From positions 1 to 64,000 of the forward strand of contig JAJDAL010000041.1 in the NCBI GenBank assembly GCA_029261875.1: a DNA stretch of 64,000 nt. Direction: 5' to 3'. Position numbers and translations under genes: made by a program. The DNA is from Deltaproteobacteria bacterium. GTDB taxonomy: Bacteria; Myxococcota_A; UBA9160; JAJDAL01. Below the pieces are notes generated by a model. The model saw nothing but the letters and a program-made list of their open reading frames with translations. It was not told where the DNA came from and ran no database searches. Positions 35,342 through 44,075 of this stretch are shown piece by piece (positions within the stretch are counted from its first letter, which is position 1; each line of letters starts with the position of its first letter).

Positions 35342-36421
35342 ATGGCGACCCAAGGCTTCACTGATTCCTGGCGATCCTCTTCGCGGGCCGCGTGCCTGCG
35401 CGGCCTGTATGCCCTCAAGCACCGCACGGAGGCGGCGATCCGCACCCTCAGCGGGCCTTCCGAACCGCCGCCCCTGGGCCCGGCTCCGCTGGTCCCCGCC
35501 ATTCGCGCCCGCCGCGAGGGTCGCCTGCGCGACGCCCTGGAGGCCTACGGCCGCGCGGCGGAGTGCGAGGAAACGCGCTCTACGGCGCTGTGTGACGCGG
35601 CGACGCTACTGGAACAGATCGACTCCGTAGACGCTCTACTCGGCGACTTCGACGGCGCCTATGGCTTGGCGGACGACGCCGCGCGGCCCCGCACGATCCT
35701 CGCCGACGCCCGCAAAGCCTTCTCGGGCACCACGTCCTCGGAGCTGTTCAGCGACGCCCTGCGAGCGGACCGAAGCTGCGCCCCCGCGCATGCGGGACTG
35801 GGTCGAGAAGCCCTCCGCCGCGGCGACGCCGCCGAAGCGGTCGCCTGTTTCCGGATGTCCGCCAGCCTCGACGGGCGTCCCGAAACCCTGTGCCGCTGCG
35901 GCGAGGCGCTCGAAGCCCTCGGTCAATACGGAGAAGCCGGGCGATTTTACCGCGACGCCCGGGCGGCCGGAGCCAACAGTCACGCCGTTCAACGACGGAT
36001 CGGAGACTGCCAGCTTCGCGACGAGGGAGAGCCCCTCGCGGGCGCCCACAGCTACGACCACTTTCTCGACGCCCGCGAGGGTTACCTCGCATCCGGACCG
36101 GGCCCCTTCGTGGAAGGCACCGAGACCACTTATCGCGATTTCAACGTCGTTCGCGTCCAGGGCTGGTTCGCCATCCCGCAGAGTGCCGGCCCGCTGGATG
36201 TCACGCGCGTACTCGGCAACGTCCGTATTCCCCGCACGAGTTTCCTGCGCACCTGGCGGGGGGTCGTCCCCTGGTTGAAACCGCGCGCCATCGCTCGACA
36301 CCTGGTTCCCGCGCGCGTGCGCCGCATGATCCGACGTCGCGTTCGCACCCCGGGCAATCACATCCTGTCGGGTGCTACCCTGGAAGCCGCCTTGCGCCAA
36401 ATCGACATGGAGAACCGCTAA
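35342..36421 (+). CDS. TPR-repeat protein preceding ABC exporter genes
   Basis: 359 residues from ATG 35342. Residues about 60-235 are helical repeats of TPR type ('ALEAYGRAAECEETRSTALCDAATLL', 'AGLGREALRRGDAAEAVACF', 'CGEALEALGQYGEAGRFYRDA'). The C-terminal 120 residues ('YDHFLDAREGYLASGPGPF', then a basic stretch) are not recognised. No signal peptide is seen. It ends two bases before the start of the ABC permease gene, so it is probably co-translated with the exporter and may organise glycan assembly or export. Confidence 0.75.
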   Translation: MATQGFTDSWRSSSRAACLRGLYALKHRTEAAIRTLSGPSEPPPLGPAPLVPAIRARREGRLRDALEAYGRAAECEETRSTALCDAATLLEQIDSVDALLGDFDGAYGLADDAARPRTILADARKAFSGTTSSELFSDALRADRSCAPAHAGLGREALRRGDAAEAVACFRMSASLDGRPETLCRCGEALEALGQYGEAGRFYRDARAAGANSHAVQRRIGDCQLRDEGEPLAGAHSYDHFLDAREGYLASGPGPFVEGTETTYRDFNVVRVQGWFAIPQSAGPLDVTRVLGNVRIPRTSFLRTWRGVVPWLKPRAIARHLVPARVRRMIRRRVRTPGNHILSGATLEAALRQIDMENR

Positions 36422-36423
36422 CC

Positions 36424-37242
36424 GTGGCTGCGCCCGCTCTCGTACCCGGCTCGCGCGACCTCGCGCGCGCGTTCCTCGACCTTCGCAACGGATTTCTCGA
36501 CTGGCGGCTCTGGGGTCTGCTCGGTTGGCTGGACATCAAACAGCGCTACCGGCGCTCGACGCTGGGCCCGCTTTGGTTGATTCTCAGCAGCGCCATCCAC
36601 GTCACCGCGATCGGGGTCATCTGGGGAACGCTCTTCAACCTGCCGCTTGCGGAATTCATGCCCTACATCTGCCTGGGCCTGCTGATCTGGAACTTCATGC
36701 TCGGCATCATCAACGAAGGCTGCACGGCCTTCACGGGGCAGGCGGCGGGCTACATCACGCAGATGACGCGTCCGCTGTCGACTTATTTCTATTGGGTGCT
36801 GTGGAGAAACCTGATCATCTTCCTCCACTCTTTCGCGATCTACGTCGTCGTGGCGATCGTGTTTCAGATTCCCATCACGCGCTTCACGCCGCTGGCGCTC
36901 GTGGGCCTACCCCTCATGTTGGCGTTTTCTGCCTGGCCGGTGCTCTTGTTCGGTCTGATCTCCGCGCGCTATCGCGACATTCCCCAGATCGTGGGCAGCC
37001 TTCTGACCGTGGCCTTCTTCGTCACCCCCATCCTCTGGAAGAAGGACATGCTCGCCGACCGCGCGTACCTCGCCCAATTCAATCCACTCTCCCATGCCAT
37101 CGACGTGGTTCGGGATCCCCTCCTTGGGGTCGCGCCGGCGCCGGAATCCTGGATCATTACCGCCAGCATCACGCTCGTCGGCTGGGTCGGCACGATGGTG
37201 CTGTTCTCGCGCTACCGCGCGCGCATTCCCTATTGGCTATAG
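36424..37242 (+). CDS. wzm: ABC-2 type polysaccharide export permease (Wzm/TagG-like)
   Basis: 272 residues from GTG 36424. An N-terminal 'LDIKQRYRRSTLGPLWLILSS' signature is followed by six hydrophobic segments ending 'FFVTPILWKKDMLADRAYLAQFNPLSHAIDVVRDPLLG', as in Wzm, TagG and KpsM. It forms the inner-membrane channel that exports a completed lipid-linked polysaccharide or its precursor. It is adjacent to the ATPase gene. This points to ABC-dependent rather than Wzx/Wzy-dependent assembly of the glycan. Confidence 0.92.
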   Translation: MAAPALVPGSRDLARAFLDLRNGFLDWRLWGLLGWLDIKQRYRRSTLGPLWLILSSAIHVTAIGVIWGTLFNLPLAEFMPYICLGLLIWNFMLGIINEGCTAFTGQAAGYITQMTRPLSTYFYWVLWRNLIIFLHSFAIYVVVAIVFQIPITRFTPLALVGLPLMLAFSAWPVLLFGLISARYRDIPQIVGSLLTVAFFVTPILWKKDMLADRAYLAQFNPLSHAIDVVRDPLLGVAPAPESWIITASITLVGWVGTMVLFSRYRARIPYWL

Positions 37243-37251
37243 GGGCGAGCC

Positions 37252-38040
37252 TTGGCTGAAATCAACCTGAAATCGATTGCCGTCGAATTCCCCATCTACG
37301 ACGTCACGCGACAATCCCTGCGACACGAGATCATTCGCATCGGAACCGGCGGCGTCATACGTCAATCCGATCGGGATTTCGTGGTGGTGCGCGCCCTCGA
37401 AGACATCTCCCTGCACCTGACCGACGGCGACCGCCTGGCCCTGATCGGACACAACGGAGCGGGCAAGACGACCTTGCTCCGCATTCTCGCGGGGATCTTC
37501 GAACCCACGCGGGGCGAGGTCACCATCGAAGGCCGGGTGGCGCCCTTGTTCGACATCACCCTCGGGATGGATCGCGAGGCGACGGGTTTCGAAAACATCC
37601 GTGTGCGGGGGCTGTTTCTCGGCATGCGACCCGAGCAAATCGAAGCCCACACCGAGGAGATCGTCGAATTCTCGGACCTCGGCGACTATATCCACGTCCC
37701 GATCCGCACCTATTCCGCCGGCATGCTGGTTCGCCTGGCGTTTGCGATTTCGACCGCCATGTCGCCCGACATCCTGCTGCTCGACGAAATGATCAGCGCG
37801 GGCGACGCCAACTTCATCGAACGCGCTCAAGCGCGCCTTTCGAACTTCCTCAATCGCACGGGCATCCTCGTCGTCGCTTCCCATGCCCCGGACGTCCTCC
37901 GGGACCTGTGCAACAAGGCGATTCTGCTGGAGCACGGCCGGGTGATGGGTACCGGTTCCGTGGATGAAATGTGGGATCTCTACAGGGAGATCAGCGCCAA
38001 CAGCGGCGCCATCAAGGCGCCGACTTCCGGAGCAGCATGA
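37252..38040 (+). CDS. wzt: ABC polysaccharide export ATPase (Wzt/TagH-like)
   Basis: 262 residues from TTG 37252. Walker A is GHNGAGKT (66-73), the signature region is 'YSAGMLVRLAFAI' and Walker B is 'ILLLDEMI', with a switch histidine in 'VVASHAPDV'. At 262 residues it lacks the C-terminal carbohydrate-binding domain seen in Wzt of E. coli O9a, so export is probably not gated by a terminal methyl or phosphate cap in that way. It pairs with the permease. Its 3' end overlaps the 3' end of the opposing O-methyltransferase gene by 29 bases. Confidence 0.92.
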   Translation: MAEINLKSIAVEFPIYDVTRQSLRHEIIRIGTGGVIRQSDRDFVVVRALEDISLHLTDGDRLALIGHNGAGKTTLLRILAGIFEPTRGEVTIEGRVAPLFDITLGMDREATGFENIRVRGLFLGMRPEQIEAHTEEIVEFSDLGDYIHVPIRTYSAGMLVRLAFAISTAMSPDILLLDEMISAGDANFIERAQARLSNFLNRTGILVVASHAPDVLRDLCNKAILLEHGRVMGTGSVDEMWDLYREISANSGAIKAPTSGAA

Positions 38041-38737
38041 CTCCGTTGCTGATGGGAATCACGATTCGCGCGTAATCGGTCTTGGTGGCTGCCAGGTCGA
38101 GAAATGCGCGAACGCCTTCCCCCTTCTCGGTCTTCGGCGGCTGATTGATCGCGTCGCCGTGAAAGAACACGTCGTCGACCACGAAGAGACCGCCCGGCCG
38201 CAAGGCCGGCTCGAGGGCGGTGAAGTAGTCTGCATAGCGTTCCTTGTTTCCATCGATGAAGATCAGGTCGAAGGGCTCTTCTTTCAACAGTTGCGGCAAC
38301 AACTCGAAGGCGTCGCCATCGCGTAGGTCGATTCGATCCGCGAGCCCGTTCTCGCGAAAGTTCGCGCGGGCGATCTCGGCAAAATGATCGAACTTCTCCA
38401 AGCTCACGACCTTGCCACCCTTCGGCAAGGCTTTCGCCATCGACATGGCCGAAACGCCGATGAAGGCGCCGATCTCGAGCACGCGCTTTGCACCCGAGAG
38501 CTGGATCAGCATCTGCAGAAAACGCAGGGAAATCGGATTCGAACCCATCTCCTCCACTGCGAATCGATCCGACTGTTGAAGTCGAAATTCCTCGTGCGGG
38601 GAACGCAGGCCGCTCGCGTCGGCAATCGCCCGATACAGCGCCGGGTAATAATCGCCGGCTTCCCGATCGAAGAACTCGTTGTTCTGCGGTTGATCGGGCA
38701 GCATCTTGTCCCAAAGCGTGAGTTTCGCGTCCGACAT
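38012..38737 (-). CDS. Class I SAM O-methyltransferase (methyltransferase family 3 type)
   Basis: 241 residues. The core 'RVLEIGAFIGVSAMSMAKALPKGGKVVSLEK' and 'FDLIFIDGNKERYADYFTALEPALRPGGLFVVDDVFFHG' match the catechol/caffeoyl-CoA O-methyltransferase family, with metal-binding acidic residues in 'IDGNK' and 'VDDV'. The substrate is unknown; in this setting a sugar or an aromatic substituent is possible. It is the last gene of the 15-gene leftward operon, eight bases after the SPASM radical SAM gene. Start ATG 38737 was chosen at the beginning of the conserved N-terminus. Confidence 0.88.
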   Translation of the reverse strand: MSDAKLTLWDKMLPDQPQNNEFFDREAGDYYPALYRAIADASGLRSPHEEFRLQQSDRFAVEEMGSNPISLRFLQMLIQLSGAKRVLEIGAFIGVSAMSMAKALPKGGKVVSLEKFDHFAEIARANFRENGLADRIDLRDGDAFELLPQLLKEEPFDLIFIDGNKERYADYFTALEPALRPGGLFVVDDVFFHGDAINQPPKTEKGEGVRAFLDLAATKTDYARIVIPISNGVMLLRKSAP

Positions 38738-38745
38738 TTGATCCC

Positions 38746-39885
38746 TCAGTTCGATTCCGGCTTGGCGTAGCACCCGCGACACACGTCGGGAATGCGCCCA
38801 TCGAGGTGCGCTTGGCGGAAATCCTCGAAAGCCTCTCCATTCCAGATCGGATTGAACCCCTCTTGGATTCCGTCTCCGATCTCGTACACGTCCGGGTTCC
38901 CGAGATAGCAACACGGCGATACCCGTTGATCCGATGCGATGTAGGCGCGCTCGAAGGGCCAGGGACACAGGGTTTCCGGCGACCCCAGGCTGTATTTTTC
39001 GTTGACGTTCCAGAACCGTACGCGAACGCCGCGCTCCTTGCCGCGCTCAACCAGCTCCAGCAACCGGTCGACATCCATATGATCCTGCACGTTGACGAGA
39101 TCGTTGCGCTCATTCCACTCGGAGATTCCCCAATCCGAGAGGTTCAACGAGAAGACCTGGGTTTCGAATCCCAGTTCCTGGGCGAAGTCGACGAATTCCG
39201 GCAATTGATGTTGATTGCCCGCTTGCACGACGGTCCACATCTTGGTGCGCGAAATTCCCTTCTCGCGGCAATAGGCGTTGATGGTCTTACAGTTCTCCGC
39301 CACGCGCTCGAACACGGAGCCGCGCCGAATCTTTTCGAACGTCTCCTTGTCCGCCCCATCGATGGAGATCTGCACTTCGTTGACGCCGGAATCGATCAGT
39401 TTGCGGTAGTTGTCATTCAGATGCAGAAGCGAGGCGTTGGTGGTGGTGCGCACCCAGATGTGCTGGGCGCGCGCATAGCGGATCATCTCGAAGTACGGGT
39501 CGCGCTGCAGCGTGGGCTCACCAATGCCCTGCAACTTGATTTCGAGCAAACCGTATTGCTCGTCGATCAGGCTCTTGAACGAGTCCACGGGCAGGTCCAC
39601 CGCGCGCTGGCCCTTGTCCCAATCGCTGACCACGCACATGGTGCAGCGAAAGTTGCAGCGACTCACGTTTTCGATATCGAGCTTGATGGGCAGGTAGTCG
39701 AGCTCCGCATGACGCCGTTTCGACGCCTGATAGCGCTCGAAGTTCTCACGCCGCCGGGGCGAAGCCGCCAAGGCGAGTTCGCGTTCGGCGCGATAGGTGG
39801 CCTCATCGGGAACCGGCTCCGGCGCCGGCAGTTCGCGCAGGCGTCGGCGCAATTCTCGAACCGCGGGATCCAATGTTTCGCTCAC
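38746..39885 (-). CDS. Radical SAM/SPASM-domain protein
   Basis: 379 residues from GTG 39885 after GGGGGAAGG. The radical SAM cluster cysteines are Cys77-x3-Cys81-x2-Cys84 ('SRCNFRCTMC'). The C-terminal SPASM-type cysteines appear in 'LCPWPFERAYIASDQRVSPCCYLGN' and 'VCRGCYAK'. SPASM enzymes bind extra Fe-S clusters and modify peptides, sugars or proteins; some sit in polysaccharide loci as dehydrogenases or epimerases. The target here is unknown and no precursor peptide is visible next to it. It is part of the leftward 15-gene operon. Confidence 0.88.
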   Translation of the reverse strand: MSETLDPAVRELRRRLRELPAPEPVPDEATYRAERELALAASPRRRENFERYQASKRRHAELDYLPIKLDIENVSRCNFRCTMCVVSDWDKGQRAVDLPVDSFKSLIDEQYGLLEIKLQGIGEPTLQRDPYFEMIRYARAQHIWVRTTTNASLLHLNDNYRKLIDSGVNEVQISIDGADKETFEKIRRGSVFERVAENCKTINAYCREKGISRTKMWTVVQAGNQHQLPEFVDFAQELGFETQVFSLNLSDWGISEWNERNDLVNVQDHMDVDRLLELVERGKERGVRVRFWNVNEKYSLGSPETLCPWPFERAYIASDQRVSPCCYLGNPDVYEIGDGIQEGFNPIWNGEAFEDFRQAHLDGRIPDVCRGCYAKPESN

Positions 39886-39928
39886 CCTTCCCCCTTTCGC
39901 CCCAACGTAGTCGTGTGGGCCCTCTCCA

Positions 39929-40786
39929 TCAAGCGACCTCTTTCGCATAGCGCTCGAGCATGCTGTCGATCGACATGGGGGCATATCCGTAGCGTTCGAT
40001 CGCGCGCCGGCTCGACACCGTAAAAGGGCTCCGCAAGGGATCCACCACGCGAAGGTGCGCCTCGACACCGAGCGCATTCGCCAGGCGTTCGACCACCTCG
40101 CGGATCCGCAAGCATCCCCCCGCGCCCAGCGTGAGGACATCGAACCCCAACCAACCGCGCTCGATGCAGTCGCCGCAAAGGGCTGCCAGATCCGCCACGT
40201 GGACCGCGTTGTTGAACGCCGCATCGGGATTGAAGATGGAAACCGCTTCACCACTTCGAAGCCGCGCCGCGACACCCGATAGCCAATTGCGCCGCGCCCC
40301 CGAACCGATCACACCGGGCAAACGCATCGCCAATCCCGCTAGCGACGGCGCCGCTTCCGACAACACGGTCTCTCCCAGGAACTTGGTCGTTCCGTACACA
40401 TCTGGATCGACGCGGGGAGTGCTTTCGTCGACCTCCGAAGCGTCGATTTCCCCGTACACGGAGGTGGAAGAGCAATAGAGGAAGGCGCGGACGCCGGTCG
40501 CACGCGCCCAATCCACCAGTTTCGCCGTGGCGACCGCATTGTCACGCACCATCTCGAATCCGGAGATTCCGGTCCACGCGGAAGTCGCCGCCGCGTGAAC
40601 GACCGCGTCGACGCCCTCCGGGAGGTTCAGGGGATTCGAAAGGTCGTCGTGCACGACCGCCACGCCCGATGCAGGAGCCACGGGTCGATTGCGCCCCACG
40701 GCGGTCACCTGCATCCCGCGCGCCGCCAGATCGCGCGCCACATGCGACCCGACGAACCCGCTCGCGCCCGTAACGAGAACGTGCAA
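39929..40786 (-). CDS. NAD-dependent sugar epimerase/dehydratase (extended SDR)
   Basis: 285 residues from a TTG start. The N-terminal 'VLVTGASGFVGSHVA', 'YCSSTSVYG' and the catalytic 'YGTTK' (Tyr and Lys) are intact. The C-terminal substrate region is short. It probably reduces or epimerises an NDP-4-keto sugar. It lies six bases after the transketolase C-terminal subunit and 43 bases before the SPASM gene. Confidence 0.87.
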   Translation of the reverse strand: MHVLVTGASGFVGSHVARDLAARGMQVTAVGRNRPVAPASGVAVVHDDLSNPLNLPEGVDAVVHAAATSAWTGISGFEMVRDNAVATAKLVDWARATGVRAFLYCSSTSVYGEIDASEVDESTPRVDPDVYGTTKFLGETVLSEAAPSLAGLAMRLPGVIGSGARRNWLSGVAARLRSGEAVSIFNPDAAFNNAVHVADLAALCGDCIERGWLGFDVLTLGAGGCLRIREVVERLANALGVEAHLRVVDPLRSPFTVSSRRAIERYGYAPMSIDSMLERYAKEVA

Positions 40787-40792
40787 GATGCC

Positions 40793-41701
40793 CTAGAGGG
40801 CCGCGGCGATGAGATCCACGTCCAAGCCGTGGGCGGCGAGGAGTTGGTCGTGGTTCCCGTAGTTGTGAATGAACTTATCCTGCAGCGTGAAGGTGTGCAG
40901 CGTGCACTTGGCTTCCGTGTCCCAGGCGATTTCCTTCACGCGTGAAGCGAGGCCCCCCGGAGCGCACTCTTCGATCACGATGACCCGCTTGTGGTGCGCC
41001 AACGCCTGGGCAATGCCCTCACGGTCCAACGGCTTGATGGTATGGGCTGAAACCAGAGATACGGAATCCCCCTCGGCCGTGAGTCGGTCCGCAAGCTCTG
41101 CCGCCTTGTTCGTCACCACACCGTAGGAGAGGATGCAGGTATCGCTGCCACGACGCAGGTAGCGGATCTTTCCGAACTCCCAGGGCTCTACGGCGTTTTC
41201 GGTCAGCGTCGGCTCGCCGGCTTTGCCGAGCCGCAGATAGATCGGGCCTTTCTTTTGCGTTGCGCAATAACGCGTGGCCTCGACCACCTCGAGTGGGTCA
41301 CAGGGTGCGATCACCGACATATTGGGAATCGCACTGGCAATGATCACGTCTTCCTGGGCGTGATGGGTCCCGCCGAGGGTCGAGTAGATCACGCCGCCGC
41401 CGATTCCAACAACGGTGACCGGCAGATTCTGATACCCCAGGTCGTCGCGGACCATTTCGAAGGGCCGATACAGGGAAAAGGTCGCGATCGTATACGCAAA
41501 GGGCTGGCAGCCCTTGAGCGCCAACCCCGCGCAGATCCCGATCATGGATTGTTCCGCCACGCCGACGTTGATGAAGCGTTCGCCGCATTCGTCGCGGAAT
41601 TTCCCCATGCTGCCCGCCGGGGAGATGTCGGCCACGACGATATAGATGCTGGAATCTTTTTTTCCCATCTCGTAGAGGGTTTCCGCAAATTGATTTCTCA
41701 T
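40793..41701 (-). CDS. Transketolase, C-terminal subunit
   Basis: 302 residues. It holds the pyrimidine-binding and C-terminal domains of transketolase: 'RFINVGVAEQSMIGICAGLAL' with the catalytic Glu, 'YSTLGGTHHAQEDV' and 'VIVIEECAPGGLASRVKEI'. It works with the N-terminal subunit encoded immediately upstream (ATGA overlap). Split transketolases occur widely, either as housekeeping enzymes or in sugar-branching pathways. Here it may supply sedoheptulose 7-phosphate or move a two-carbon unit onto a sugar. Confidence 0.9.
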   Translation of the reverse strand: MRNQFAETLYEMGKKDSSIYIVVADISPAGSMGKFRDECGERFINVGVAEQSMIGICAGLALKGCQPFAYTIATFSLYRPFEMVRDDLGYQNLPVTVVGIGGGVIYSTLGGTHHAQEDVIIASAIPNMSVIAPCDPLEVVEATRYCATQKKGPIYLRLGKAGEPTLTENAVEPWEFGKIRYLRRGSDTCILSYGVVTNKAAELADRLTAEGDSVSLVSAHTIKPLDREGIAQALAHHKRVIVIEECAPGGLASRVKEIAWDTEAKCTLHTFTLQDKFIHNYGNHDQLLAAHGLDVDLIAAAL

Positions 41702-42531
41702 GACGACACCTCGTTGAGCTCATCCAATGCCTGCTGGTATTCCTCGGGATTGGGCGCTCGGTAGTGCCAAATCGGCACGTTTTCCATGTAGCTGACGCCG
41801 CGACCCTTGGTGGTCTTGCACACGACGACCATGGGTTTCCCGCCCTGACGCGCGGACACGGCCTTGTGTATGGCTTCCGCGTCGTGGCCGTTGACCTCGG
41901 CGGTCTCCCAGCCAAACGCGTCGAATTTCTCGACCAGGGGATAGAAGCTCGGATGGGTCTCACTCGTGCGGCCGAGACTTTGAAAATCGTTGTTGTCGAT
42001 AAAGGCGAACAGATTGTCGACGCCCAGGGTCGATCCCATCATCAACGCTTCCCAGGTCGATCCCTCCTGGACCTCGCCATCGGAAAGAACGGTGAAGATC
42101 CGACCGTCGCCGCCCTGGGTCTTCTCCGCGTACGCCATCCCCACGGCTATCGACAAACCGTGGCCGAGGGATCCGGTCGATGCGCGGATTCCCGCCACGC
42201 CGTAATCCGGATGCGCGCCGAGCTGGCCGTGGGGCGTGCAGTATTTCGCCAGATCGTCGGAGGAGAGAACCCCCTGGGATTCGAGGATCACGTATTGCGC
42301 CATGCAGCCGTGCCCCTTCGACATGACGAAGCGATCCGGCGACGCGTCGTTCCCCTGATCGCGCATGAGCACGTTGTAGATCGCGTCCGTGATCTCGAGA
42401 CACGAGAAAGCGGGTGCGATGTGGAGCGCGCTCACGTGCTGGGAAACTTCCAGCACCCGCCGTCGGTAACCCATGCAGCGCTGCCGTGCCGCCGCCGCGT
42501 CCATGGCTTGAAATTCAGCTTTTCGTTCCAT
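41698..42531 (-). CDS. Transketolase, N-terminal (thiamine diphosphate-binding) subunit
   Basis: 277 residues. The TPP/Mg motif spans 'VLSDGEVQEGSTWEALMMGS' to 'AFIDNND', and 'MSKGHGCMAQYVILE' and 'GSLGHGLSIAVGMAYAEK' are typical of split transketolase N-terminal halves. It needs the C-terminal subunit encoded by the next gene. The pair is embedded in the polysaccharide operon rather than in a central-metabolism context, which favours a dedicated biosynthetic role. Confidence 0.9.
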   Translation of the reverse strand: MERKAEFQAMDAAAARQRCMGYRRRVLEVSQHVSALHIAPAFSCLEITDAIYNVLMRDQGNDASPDRFVMSKGHGCMAQYVILESQGVLSSDDLAKYCTPHGQLGAHPDYGVAGIRASTGSLGHGLSIAVGMAYAEKTQGGDGRIFTVLSDGEVQEGSTWEALMMGSTLGVDNLFAFIDNNDFQSLGRTSETHPSFYPLVEKFDAFGWETAEVNGHDAEAIHKAVSARQGGKPMVVVCKTTKGRGVSYMENVPIWHYRAPNPEEYQQALDELNEVSS

Positions 42532-42540
42532 TGCGTTCCC

Positions 42541-43197
42541 CTACTCGATGATGGTCCAGTAGTAATCTCCGGTGTAACCCGCTTCTTCGAAGAGTTTCTT
42601 CCACCCCGCCGGATCGTAGTGGGTCTTCGCGGTCAGCACCCAGGAGAGGAAAATCTCCTTCTCTTCGGGCGTTCGATAGGAGTCGACCTGAATGTAACCC
42701 CGGCCGGGTGCCAGACGTTCCATTTCGCGCACCGCCGCAATACAGCCCTCGCGCGGAAGGTTGTGAACGGTATTGATGGCGAGCACCGCCTGGAAGCTGC
42801 CATCGGGAAAGGGAAGCTTCTCGCAACTCCCCAGGTGCAGCCGCCCGATGGCCTCGGGCTCACAATTCATCAGTGCGTATTCCGAGATGTCGAGCCCGAA
42901 CACTTCGAGCCCCGGACACACCGCCAGCAGGTCCTTGACGAGAAAGCCCTTGGCACACCCCACATCCAGTACGCGGTCACCCGCCTTCAAACCGTAGTGC
43001 TCGACGATGTCCTCGGCGATCGGAACCCAGCGCCCATCGTAGCTGTACCCGCCGTACCCGTAATCCCGTGTACCGTCGAAATATTCTTTGCCGTATTGGC
43101 GAGAAATGGCAATCACGTCATCGCTCTGGGCCGTGTTGCGCTTCTCGATGTTCCGCTTCGAGCGCGGATAGCGCCGCAGAAGGTCGACTTCCGCCAT
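42541..43197 (-). CDS. Class I SAM-dependent methyltransferase (methyltransferase 11 type)
   Basis: 218 residues. The SAM site 'DRVLDVGCAKGFLVKDLL', then 'VFGLDISEYAL', 'KLPFPDGSFQAVLAINTVHNL' and 'LAPGRGYIQVDSYRT' form a standard small-molecule methyltransferase. Neighbours suggest a sugar or a sugar-phosphate as acceptor. Its ATG overlaps the upstream SDR stop by one base, and it ends nine bases before the transketolase N-terminal gene. Confidence 0.85.
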   Translation of the reverse strand: MAEVDLLRRYPRSKRNIEKRNTAQSDDVIAISRQYGKEYFDGTRDYGYGGYSYDGRWVPIAEDIVEHYGLKAGDRVLDVGCAKGFLVKDLLAVCPGLEVFGLDISEYALMNCEPEAIGRLHLGSCEKLPFPDGSFQAVLAINTVHNLPREGCIAAVREMERLAPGRGYIQVDSYRTPEEKEIFLSWVLTAKTHYDPAGWKKLFEEAGYTGDYYWTIIE

Positions 43198-44075
43198 CAG
43201 CTTTCTCCTTTTCGCGACTCGACCGTGCGCGCGATCCCGGTTTCGAGGGGTGTGTAGCGAAAACGCGGAAATGCCTTCAGGCAGGCCGAAACATCGAAAT
43301 GGCGATGGGTGATCGGATTCTGCCGGGGCGTTCCCTGAATCTTGGCTCCGCCGCCGGTCGCCGCCACCGCAATCTCCGCCGCATCCCGGAAGGAATGCGA
43401 GATCCCCGTCGCGATGTTGAGCACACCGCGACTCCGGTGCGCGAGCGTCAGGTGCACGAGTTCCGCCACATCCTCGATGTAGACGTGATCCCGCTTTTCT
43501 TCGCCCTCTCCGAACAGGGTGATCGTTTCGCCACCCGCCGCCAGACGCAAATAGCGGTTCGGTCCATAGCCGTTGTGCGGATCCGCGGCACCGTGCAGCA
43601 GGCTCGGGCGCAGGATCGCGAGGGGGACTTTGAGACTCGCGGCCAAAGCGACCTCGCGCGCCAGGTGCATGGCACCGTGCAAGCTCGAAGGCGCCGCCGG
43701 CGATTCTTCGTTCACCGGGTTCGCGTCGTCGGAATAGACCGCGTCGGAGCTGATGTAGACCACGTGCGAGGGCTCCACCTGCGCGAGCGCCGCGGCCACG
43801 GTCTCGATCATCCGGACGTTTTCGACGAGTTGCGTCGCCGTCTTACAAGGCGCCAGCGCGGACACCACCACGACGGCGTCCCCGGGTTTCAGCGCTTCGG
43901 CGAGCGTATCGGCCGCGCCCTCGGCCAATAGATCCACTTCCGCACGCGTGAGCTTCACGACCGGAATGTCGGAGGCCGCGAGGCGCAAGGCCACGGCGCC
44001 ACCGACGAAGCCACCCGCCCCGATTACGACCACGCGTTCCGGCGAGCGGGGTTCCGCGTTCTCATGTTCCAGCAT
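43197..44075 (-). CDS. SDR-fold protein with His replacing both catalytic Tyr and Lys
   Basis: 292 residues from ATG 44075. The NAD loop 'VVVIGAGGFVGGAVALRL' and 'VVYISSDAVYSDD' mark an extended SDR, but the YxxxK position reads His133-G-A-M-His137 in 'SSLHGAMHLAREV'. Standard epimerase/reductase proton relay is therefore unlikely. It may be a non-redox lyase or isomerase, or a binding partner. The substrate part ('FGEGEEKRDHVYIEDVAELVHL') is well kept, so it is not a decaying pseudogene. It overlaps the dehydrogenase-like gene by 14 bases. Confidence 0.8.
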   Translation of the reverse strand: MLEHENAEPRSPERVVVIGAGGFVGGAVALRLAASDIPVVKLTRAEVDLLAEGAADTLAEALKPGDAVVVVSALAPCKTATQLVENVRMIETVAAALAQVEPSHVVYISSDAVYSDDANPVNEESPAAPSSLHGAMHLAREVALAASLKVPLAILRPSLLHGAADPHNGYGPNRYLRLAAGGETITLFGEGEEKRDHVYIEDVAELVHLTLAHRSRGVLNIATGISHSFRDAAEIAVAATGGGAKIQGTPRQNPITHRHFDVSACLKAFPRFRYTPLETGIARTVESRKGES

